A DNA stretch of 5,079 nucleotides, taken from NCBI GenBank assembly GCA_027488715.1, contig JAIYBD010000003.1:1-5079 (forward strand), given 5' to 3'. The DNA is from Bacteroidota bacterium. Lineage in GTDB: Bacteria; Bacteroidota; Bacteroidia; UBA7662; CANHCV01. Each line of letters opens with the position of its first letter. Position 1 is the stretch's first letter. Positions 1 to 5,079 of the stretch are shown here, piece after piece. The translations under genes were made by a program, and so were the position numbers. The notes under the pieces are model-generated. The model was not told the DNA's origin. It searched no databases and worked only from the letters and a program-made list of their open reading frames with translations.

Positions 1-131
1 ATAAAAAAAGCTTTTTCTATCTCATCGGAACTGAACTCGACTTCTCCGACGGACTTCAAGGAAAAGGATTCTTTTTCAATAACCCCAATGCATCCCGCAC
101 CTGCGCTTGCGGAGAAAGTTTTTCCCTCTAA
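1..131 (+). CDS. IscA/SufA/HesB-family iron-sulfur carrier, C-terminal part
   Basis: This is the 3' end of a gene that begins left of the window; the frame opens at base 3 and 42 residues are visible before TAA. The visible part matches the C-terminus of A-type Fe-S carriers: a GTELDFSDGLQGKGFFF strand segment, then NNPNASRTCACGESF, which has the asparagine-proline turn and the paired C-x-C-G cysteines (visible residues 34 and 36) that bind the cluster or iron with a third, upstream cysteine. Such proteins accept and deliver Fe-S clusters in the cytoplasm. The ending CGESFSL is the normal end for the family, so the stop is genuine. Whether it is SufA, IscA or ErpA cannot be decided from the fragment. 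The next gene starts 6 bases later in the same frame, suggesting co-transcription. Confidence 0.88.
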   Translation, partial: KKSFFYLIGTELDFSDGLQGKGFFFNNPNASRTCACGESFSL

Positions 132-137
132 ACCCCA

Positions 138-2240
138 GTGCAACTCCTCTCTCCATTTTCCCCTCTTTGGTACGGATTGGCCGCCCTCCTTTCCTTGGGC
201 ATCGCCACCTTATTCTACTATTTTAAACCTCAAAAATCCTACCCTAACCCGTGGATTCAACGAGGCCTTTTCCTCCTGAAATCTTTATCTACCTTTCTCC
301 TTCTCCTCCTTTTTATCAATCCCATCCTTCGAAGAAACAACCGAGTGGTGCAAAAACCCATCATCGGAATTCTCGTAGATCAATCTCAATCCATCGCTCT
401 GCAACCCCAAGGAAAAAAATACACCCAAGAAATTCCCGAAAAAATCAGAACCATTCAAAAGAAACTTGAAGGCAATTTCGAAGTAAAAACGTTTTCGTTT
501 TCCAACGAATTGGCCGATTCTCTTTCACCGCGTTGGAGCGGAAACGCCTCCAACCTCGGTAAGGCCTTAGAGCAATTCCAAGAACAATTCGAAGGACAAA
601 ATGTGGGAGCACTCCTCATGGCTACCGACGGAATCGTGAACCAAGGGAAAAATCCTTGGTACATCGCGCAACAATTAACCTACCCCATTTACCCCTTGGC
701 CTTAGGAGACACCACCCCTCAAAGGGACCTCGCCATCCAATCCATCAAACACAACGAGGTGGTTCTAAAAGGAAACGACTTCCAAACCGTATTTTCTCTA
801 TCTGCCAAAGAACTCAATGGAAAAACAGCTACCTACACCCTGCAAAAAATCGGCAAAAACAGTCAAATTTCCACCGTAAAAACAGGAAATTTCCCCATTC
901 AACAAAATCGTTTTCAAACCAATATTTCCGCAACATTGCCGGCCAGCGAAGGCGGATTACTTCATTACCGATTAACCCTTGCTCCACTCGGGGGAGAAAA
1001 AAACATTCAGAATAACACCAAAGATTTCTTTGTTGAAGTGATCGACGATCGCGCCCGAATCCTGTTGCTGGCATCTGCTCCACATCCCGACGTGGCGACC
1101 GTTCGTCAAATCCTTGCCCAAAAACAATCCATGGAAGTGGTGGTAAAAAATCCGGAATCGGGCAACATCAACCTTTCCAATTTCGATGCGGTGATCTGCT
1201 TTCAGCTACCATCCATCAACGGCAACGATCAAATCGTTCAACAAATTCGCCAAAGTCAGTTGCCGGTTTGGTACATCGGAGGAAACCAAACGGCCTATTC
1301 CCGCCTCAATGCTCTACAAGGATTAATTTCGGTACGTCCGGCGGGAAAATCACTTTCCAACGAAATTACCCCCCTCCCCAATGCTCAATTTTCCCTTTTC
1401 GGACTTTCTGAAAAATGTAGCCAACGCCTTTCATCTTTCCCGCCTCTTCAAGTGCCTTATGGCGATTATTCCGTCCAAGGAAATGCAGCGGTTCTTTTCC
1501 AACAACAAATTAAATCAGTCCCCACTTCCATGCCTCTCCTCGCCTATGGTGACCAACAAGGCGTTCGCCAAGTGGTCTTGGTGGGCGAAGGAATTTGGAA
1601 ATGGTACCTCGACGAATACGAACAGTTTGGAGAACACGTTGCTGTTGACGAGTGGATTTCAAAAACGGTTCAATACCTTGCCCTCAAACAAAACAAGAAA
1701 ATTTTCCGAGCAAAATCTGATCGCCTTATTTACGAAGAAGGAGAAGAAGTGCTGTTCACCGCCGAGCTTTTCAACAAAAATTACGAACCGGTGAATGAGC
1801 CCGATGTACAGCTCACCATCAGCAACCCGAAAGGCAAAACATTTTCCTTCTCGTTAGGGAAAACCGAACAAAAATATCTAGGTAACGTAGGGAAATGGCC
1901 TGAAGGGAAATACCAATACGAAGCAAAAACAACCTATCAAGGAACGGCTTACTCCGAAAAAGGAGAATTCTCGGTCCAAGGAAGCACCCTCGAAGCGGCC
2001 ATCACCCAAGCCAATTGGAGTTCACTTCGGAACTTAGCCGCACCCCAAAAGGGAATCCTCTACCCTTATGAAAATTGGGAAAAGGTTGTGGACGATTTAT
2101 CCCAACGTCCCGATTTAAAACCCGTGAGTTATTTGGAATTATTGCTCACCGAAATCTTGGATGTTCCCTGGCTTTTGGTCTTATTGCTATCCCTTTGGTC
2201 GGCCGAGTGGTTATGGAGAAAATGGTTGGGACACGCCTAA
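138..2240 (+). CDS. Membrane-anchored VWA-domain protein with amidotransferase-like core
   Basis: A 700-residue protein. Residues about 10-29 and 43-64 are hydrophobic and look like two N-terminal membrane helices; about 672-693 is a third at the C-terminus. After the second helix comes a von Willebrand A domain with a MIDAS motif, DQSQS at 81-85, a probable third ligand in SNLG (138-141) and TDG at 163-165. Residues about 305-490 alternate strands and helices (RARILLLAS, FDAVICF, PVWYIGG, QVVLVGEGIWKWYL), resembling the glutamine-amidotransferase-like core of large bacterial VWA membrane proteins; I see no catalytic cysteine triad. Residues about 522-615 look like an Ig-like beta sandwich. 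Charges around the helices suggest the large middle part is periplasmic. The start must be non-ATG: the first in-frame Met is residue 161, the frame is closed by TAA at 129-131, and GTG at 138 is the first start codon after it and keeps helix 1 whole. Function is unknown; binding of a protein partner through a divalent metal is inferred from the MIDAS. No MoxR-type ATPase gene, the usual partner of Bat-like VWA proteins, lies alongside within the window. Confidence 0.85.
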   Translation: MQLLSPFSPLWYGLAALLSLGIATLFYYFKPQKSYPNPWIQRGLFLLKSLSTFLLLLLFINPILRRNNRVVQKPIIGILVDQSQSIALQPQGKKYTQEIPEKIRTIQKKLEGNFEVKTFSFSNELADSLSPRWSGNASNLGKALEQFQEQFEGQNVGALLMATDGIVNQGKNPWYIAQQLTYPIYPLALGDTTPQRDLAIQSIKHNEVVLKGNDFQTVFSLSAKELNGKTATYTLQKIGKNSQISTVKTGNFPIQQNRFQTNISATLPASEGGLLHYRLTLAPLGGEKNIQNNTKDFFVEVIDDRARILLLASAPHPDVATVRQILAQKQSMEVVVKNPESGNINLSNFDAVICFQLPSINGNDQIVQQIRQSQLPVWYIGGNQTAYSRLNALQGLISVRPAGKSLSNEITPLPNAQFSLFGLSEKCSQRLSSFPPLQVPYGDYSVQGNAAVLFQQQIKSVPTSMPLLAYGDQQGVRQVVLVGEGIWKWYLDEYEQFGEHVAVDEWISKTVQYLALKQNKKIFRAKSDRLIYEEGEEVLFTAELFNKNYEPVNEPDVQLTISNPKGKTFSFSLGKTEQKYLGNVGKWPEGKYQYEAKTTYQGTAYSEKGEFSVQGSTLEAAITQANWSSLRNLAAPQKGILYPYENWEKVVDDLSQRPDLKPVSYLELLLTEILDVPWLLVLLLSLWSAEWLWRKWLGHA

Positions 2241-3271
2241 ATCCCATCCAAGCCGTTGGACTCATGTCGGGTACCTCCCTGGATGGGATCGATTTGGCCT
2301 ATGTTCATTTTTGGGAAGAGAGTCACTGGAAATTTCACTTAGAACACACGCACTACATTCCGTACACCACTTCCGAAAAGAAGGAATTGGCCAGGCTGAT
2401 GGATGTTTCTTCCACAGAACTCCTAGAAGCTCATTCCCGTTGGGGTCATCGTTTCGGAATGGAAATTCAACGGTGGCTTATCGCAATTCAACGAAAACCG
2501 CATTTTGTGGCCTCCCATGGTCATACCATTTTTCATCAACCTGAAAAAGGATTTACGTTCCAGCTGGGAGATGGATATGCCTTGCAAAGCGTCATTCATT
2601 TGCCGGTAGTGTACGACTTTCGAAGCGCCGATGTGGCGGCGGGAGGGCAAGGTGCCCCTTTGGTACCGTTCGGCGAATTCCACCTCTTCCCCAACTTCGA
2701 CCATTTTTTAAACATCGGCGGAATTGCCAACGGCAGTTCGCGGCGAACCCACGATATGGAAGCTCGGGACATTTCCTTTGCCAACATTTGGATGAACCAT
2801 TCCGCCCGCAAAATGGGATTGGAATTCGACGAGAATGGAGCGGGCGCGAGAAAAGGAAACGTTTGTGCTGAACTCTACAATCAGTTATTGGCCGATTCCC
2901 TATCCATCTCCTCCAGCCTTTCGGCGGAAATAGCGAGCCGGAGTTTGGAATGGATTGATGCTGCGGGGATTTCACCTGAAGACGAGCTGCGCACTGAATT
3001 GGAAGTGATTTTGGCCGTTTTTCAGCAGAAATGGAACATTTCTGGAACGGTGATGGTAACCGGGGGCGGAGCAAAAAACACCTTTTTAATGGAAAGAATG
3101 AATCAAACCCTGTCGGCCCAATTCGTACCCGCATCACCCGAACTCATTGATTATAAAGAGGCTCTTATTTTTGCTTTTCTCGGACTTCAACGAATCAGGA
3201 ACGAAATCAATGTCTTTTCTTCGGTTACAGGTGCGAAAATTCCGACTTCAGGCGGAATTTTTCTGCCATGA
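2222..3271 (+). CDS. anmK: Anhydro-N-acetylmuramic acid kinase
   Basis: Cytoplasmic enzyme of peptidoglycan recycling: it cleaves the 1,6-anhydro ring and phosphorylates anhydro-MurNAc with ATP to MurNAc-6-phosphate. From the chosen ATG the protein has 349 residues, slightly below the roughly 370 of the E. coli enzyme. Family marks: GLMSGTSLDGIDLAY (13-27, phosphate loop), SHGHTIFHQP (98-107), DFRSADVAAGGQGAPLVP (132-149), LNIGGIAN (163-170), VTGGGAKN (279-286), DYKEALIFAFLG (310-321) and a terminal NEINVFSSVTGA (327-338). Residues about 230-271 are divergent and lack the usual PKSxG segment. The frame is open back to 2075, but that part overlaps the VWA gene and has no family similarity. ATG at 2222 leaves 12 residues before the GLMSGTS motif, close to relatives; ATG at 2213 is the alternative. 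Either start lies inside the end of the VWA gene (overlap 19 or 28 bases), implying coupled translation. No murQ partner is visible in the window. Confidence 0.93.
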   Translation: MVGTRLNPIQAVGLMSGTSLDGIDLAYVHFWEESHWKFHLEHTHYIPYTTSEKKELARLMDVSSTELLEAHSRWGHRFGMEIQRWLIAIQRKPHFVASHGHTIFHQPEKGFTFQLGDGYALQSVIHLPVVYDFRSADVAAGGQGAPLVPFGEFHLFPNFDHFLNIGGIANGSSRRTHDMEARDISFANIWMNHSARKMGLEFDENGAGARKGNVCAELYNQLLADSLSISSSLSAEIASRSLEWIDAAGISPEDELRTELEVILAVFQQKWNISGTVMVTGGGAKNTFLMERMNQTLSAQFVPASPELIDYKEALIFAFLGLQRIRNEINVFSSVTGAKIPTSGGIFLP

Positions 3272-3286
3272 AGCGCTTTTTAGGGC

Positions 3287-3294
3287 TAGCTTTG
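3287..3294 (+). promoter_or_regulatory. Bacteroidota-type -7 box before the DUF1569 gene
   Basis: TAGCTTTG fits the Bacteroidota -7 consensus TAnnTTTG exactly and lies in the 32-base gap between anmK and the DUF1569 gene, where a promoter is expected. No good -33 TTTG is present; the nearest candidate is TTCTG at 3261-3265, 21 bases upstream. Transcription would begin only a few bases before the ATG at 3304, giving an almost leaderless mRNA. An eight-base match with four fixed-order positions can occur by chance, so this is a suggestion. Confidence 0.4.
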
Positions 3295-3303
3295 TAAAAA
3301 AAC

Positions 3304-3759
3304 ATGTCCTTACCATCCATTTTTAATTCTACAGAAACCGAAAAATTGGTGGCTCGAATCGAAAGATTATCCTCAGAATCTCAGCCTCTTTGGGGGAAAA
3401 TGTCGGTAGCCCAAATGATGGCGCATTGTGCTCTTCCCTACGAAATGGATCATAGAAACCCGCCAAAAATTGGTTTTTTCCTCAAATGGATGATGAAGCT
3501 CTTTTTTAAAAAATCCATGCTTAACGATCAGCCATACCATCGGAATATCCAAACAGCTCCTCCTTTCCGGATGGTTCAGGAAAAAGAATTTTACGAGGAA
3601 AGGAAACGATTAATTGCCCTCATTCAAGCTAGCCAAGCTATGGGAGAAGGGTATTATCAAGGGCTTCCGCATTATGCTCTTGGCCCATTGAGTTCAAAGG
3701 AATGGAGTACGTTATTGTTTAAACACCTCGATCATCATTTGAGGCAGTTCGGTGTGTAA
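3304..3759 (+). CDS. DUF1569 (DinB-like fold) protein
   Basis: A 151-residue soluble protein with no signal peptide. It resembles the DUF1569 family, a branch of the DinB/YfiT four-helix-bundle superfamily: LWGKMSVAQMMAHC near residues 29-42, a HYALGPLSSKEWSTLLFKH segment (123-141) and an ending HLDHHLRQFGV. His41, His123 and the cluster His141/His144/His145 stand where the superfamily often places metal ligands; actual metal binding is inferred. Members have no settled function; thiol-transferase or hydrolase-like activity is proposed for distant DinB relatives, which does not establish a role here. Residues about 56-69 (GFFLKWMMKLFFKK) are hydrophobic and basic, probably an amphipathic bundle helix and not a membrane span. 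The start ATG directly follows a possible promoter and gives the usual family length of about 150. It is separated from anmK by 32 bases and from the next gene by 36, so it may be transcribed alone. Confidence 0.78.
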   Translation: MSLPSIFNSTETEKLVARIERLSSESQPLWGKMSVAQMMAHCALPYEMDHRNPPKIGFFLKWMMKLFFKKSMLNDQPYHRNIQTAPPFRMVQEKEFYEERKRLIALIQASQAMGEGYYQGLPHYALGPLSSKEWSTLLFKHLDHHLRQFGV

Positions 3760-3773
3760 TTCGAAAAAATTCG

Positions 3774-3781
3774 TACTTTTA
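3774..3781 (+). promoter_or_regulatory. Possible -7 box before the propeller gene
   Basis: TACTTTTA matches TAnnTTTG except for the last base, 14 bases before the ATG at 3796, in the 36-base gap after the DUF1569 gene. Just upstream the hexamer AATTCG occurs twice (3758-3763 and 3768-3773), one helical turn apart, partly overlapping the stop of the preceding gene. There is no clear -33 TTTG at normal spacing; TTCG at 3748-3751 is the nearest. Weak evidence. Confidence 0.25.
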
Positions 3782-3795
3782 CAAAAACCAATTTT

Positions 3796-4707
3796 ATGAA
3801 AAAAATTACCCTTTTGGCCGCGGTTTTTGCCGCATTTGCCGCTTCAGCCCAAACCAAATTGGAGGGCCTTTCCCACCCCGAATCCGTTTGTTCCAACGGT
3901 AAATTCACCTTCGTTTCCAACCTGGGCGAAAAAGTAGAGCCCACTAAACGCGATGAAGATGGATTCATCTCAAAATTCGACGCCAAAGGCGCTGAAGTGA
4001 AAAAGGATTTCATTACGGGATTGAATGCGCCCAAAGGAATGGCCTTGGTGAAAGATGTGTTGTACGTGGCCGATTTGGATCAAATTCGCGGATTTAAAAT
4101 CAAAGACGGCAAAGAAGTATTCAACTTGGATTTGGCCGATTTGGGCTCTACCTATTTGAATGATATCGTGATGATTGATGAGCAAACCTTGATCGTTTCT
4201 GCTACCGATATTCACAAACTCATCAAAGTAAACTTGAAAACCAAAAAAGGCGAAGAGCTTTCTATCTCCAAACTTCCCTCCATGGGTTGCAACGGCTTGG
4301 CTTACGATGCCGAAAAGAAAATGTTATTCGTTGTGGGCATGGGTGGTAAAGTAACCAAGGGAGATGATGTAGAAGATATCCTCGGCGAAATCGGCTGGAT
4401 CAATTTGGCGGCAGATCCTGCAAAATGGGCCTACAAGCGCATTGGAAAAGCAACAGGAATGTTTGATGGCATTGCCATATAAGAAGAAAAAACATTAATC
4501 GTTACCGATTGGAGAGGTGGAGAAGGAAAAGGATGCGTTTGGAAAATCGACCGCATGTCGGGCAAACCCACCGAAGCCGTGAAAATGGGCGCTTACGCCG
4601 GCCCTGCCGATTTCTACTTCAACGCCAAAGAAAATTCCGTAATGATTCCCGACCTTTTGGGCGACAGTGTTTATCCCGTTACCGTAGATTTTAGCATCAA
4701 GAAATAA
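3796..4707 (+). pseudogene. Exported SMP-30/gluconolactonase-like beta-propeller, interrupted by in-frame TAA
   Basis: The frame codes for 228 residues to a TAA at 4480-4482 and then, unchanged, for 74 more to TAA at 4705-4707; undisturbed it would give 303 residues. Residues 1-18 form a Sec signal peptide (MKK, hydrophobic core, ASA before Gln19), so the product should be periplasmic or secreted; there is no lipobox. The rest shows propeller repeats such as LYVADLDQIRGF (89-100) and LIVSATDIHKLIKV (132-145). The four metal-site positions known in SMP-30 have plausible equivalents: Glu29 in HPESV, Asn122 in LNDI, Asn166 in CNGLAY and Asp224 in DGIA. The stop follows Asp224 by five codons, so the ligands survive but the last propeller strands (LIVTDWRGG, CVWKIDR, and onward) are lost. 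Sugar-lactone hydrolysis is a family-based guess; other calcium-propeller roles are equally possible. Alternatives to a pseudogene: sequencing error, readthrough, or a stable truncated product. Confidence 0.75.
4480..4482 (+). other. Internal in-frame TAA stop in the propeller gene
   Basis: The codon lies between GMFDGIAI and EEKTLIVTDW, which read as one continuous propeller segment. No base is gained or lost, so a single substitution in a sense codon (Tyr TAT/TAC, Gln CAA, Glu GAA, Lys AAA, Leu TTA or Ser TCA) explains it. Four other complete or terminal reading ends in the window use TAA as a normal stop, so code reassignment is not the explanation. I see no hairpin or SECIS-like structure next to it that would argue for programmed recoding. 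Confidence 0.9.
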
Positions 4708-5079
4708 TGTCAAGGTCCGTAATTACCTCCCCAAGTAGCCCCAGCCCCATTGGGCCTTATAGCCATGCCGTGGAAGTGAAAAGTCATCAAAGGATGATTT
4801 TCACCAGTGGCCAAGTGGCTTTGAATGCCGAAACTGGAGCCATGGTTCAAGATTCAATCGCCGCCGAGACTAAACAAGTGATGGAGAATCTTGAGAAGAT
4901 CCTCGTTTCTGCAGGCGTTGATTTTGCCCATGTGGTAAAATCAACCATATTTTTGACCAATCTCGACGATTTTGCAGAAGTTAATGATGTTTACGGGCAG
5001 TTTTTTGAAAACGATTACCCCGCGCGCGAAACGGTTCAGGTGGTTCGCCTTCCCCGCAATGCGCGCGTTGAGATTTCGA
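4707..5079 (+). CDS. ridA: RidA/YjgF-family 2-iminobutanoate/2-iminopropanoate deaminase, 3' end missing
   Basis: 124 residues are visible before the window ends; the family is usually 125-130 residues, so only a few are missing. RidA is a cytoplasmic trimer that hydrolyses reactive enamine/imine intermediates (such as 2-aminoacrylate released by PLP enzymes) to 2-oxoacids and ammonia. Family marks: SPSPIGPYSHAV (11-22, with Tyr18), FTSGQVALN (32-40), GAMV, the helix QVMENLEKILVSAG (57-70), KSTIFLTNLDDFAEVNDVY (78-96), YPARETVQV (104-112) and RVEIS (120-124). Arg107 and Glu122 align with the active-site Arg105 and Glu120 of the E. coli-type proteins, which supports a true RidA and not a RidA-like relative lacking the arginine. 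The ATG at 4707 matches the family start and shares its A with the TAA of the propeller gene (TAATG), typical of translational coupling. Confidence 0.95.
   Translation, partial: MSRSVITSPSSPSPIGPYSHAVEVKSHQRMIFTSGQVALNAETGAMVQDSIAAETKQVMENLEKILVSAGVDFAHVVKSTIFLTNLDDFAEVNDVYGQFFENDYPARETVQVVRLPRNARVEIS

Noticed and set aside
1381..1794. 137-codon open frame on the + strand inside the VWA gene
   Set aside because: Its composition (poly-Ser/Asn/Lys with no domain pattern) is that of an out-of-frame translation of the VWA gene.
2592..3137. 181-codon open frame on the - strand inside anmK
   Set aside because: It is antisense to well-conserved AnmK sequence, is rich in Arg, Pro and Ser in the way of shadow frames, and matches no family I recognise.
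3268..3297. Nine-codon ORF (MKRFLGLAL) overlapping the anmK stop as ATGA
   Set aside because: It is too short to support, has no conserved pattern, and its end coincides with the candidate -7 box; most likely chance.
3762..3780. CGAA-AAAA-TTCG inverted repeat followed by a T-rich stretch, as a possible terminator
   Set aside because: The stem has only four pairs and the T run is broken by other bases, so it would be a very weak terminator; the site fits better as promoter DNA.
4480..4482. Stop-codon reassignment as explanation for the internal TAA
   Set aside because: TAA ends the Fe-S carrier, VWA, DUF1569 and propeller genes at family-appropriate positions, so it is an ordinary stop in this genome.
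4495..4713. 72-codon - strand frame over the tail of the propeller gene
   Set aside because: The + strand tail continues recognisable propeller sequence in frame, so the antisense frame is a shadow.

Overview
The window reads as about 5 kb of ordinary chromosome from a member of the Bacteroidota, most likely near the Flavobacteriales. The grounds are inferential: the proteins look like flavobacterial versions of their families, there are no convincing Shine-Dalgarno sites, and a perfect TAnnTTTG -7 box precedes one gene. I see no transposase, integrase, tRNA, rRNA, CRISPR array or phage gene. All six genes lie on the + strand, and non-coding DNA is limited to three gaps of 6, 32 and 36 bases. 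No stretch of 300 bases lacks a gene.

Left part (1-3271): the C-terminus of an IscA/SufA/HesB-type iron-sulfur carrier is followed 6 bases later by a 700-residue membrane-anchored VWA-domain protein that must start at GTG. That gene overlaps the start of anmK (anhydro-N-acetylmuramic acid kinase, cell-wall recycling). The packing suggests one transcription unit, but the three functions are not obviously one pathway.

Middle (3272-3759): a short gap carrying a Bacteroidota-type -7 box almost touching the start codon leads into a DUF1569/DinB-like protein.

Right part (3760-5079): a possible second promoter leads into an exported SMP-30/gluconolactonase-like beta-propeller gene. This gene is interrupted by an in-frame TAA at 4480-4482, yet the same frame stays open for 74 further codons and continues recognisable propeller sequence to a TAA at 4705-4707. 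That second stop overlaps the ATG of ridA (TAATG), which runs off the window a few codons before its expected end.

The observation most worth following is the interrupted propeller gene and its coupling to ridA. The VWA/amidotransferase-like membrane protein is the least understood intact gene. I did not find evidence for a wholly new multi-gene system.
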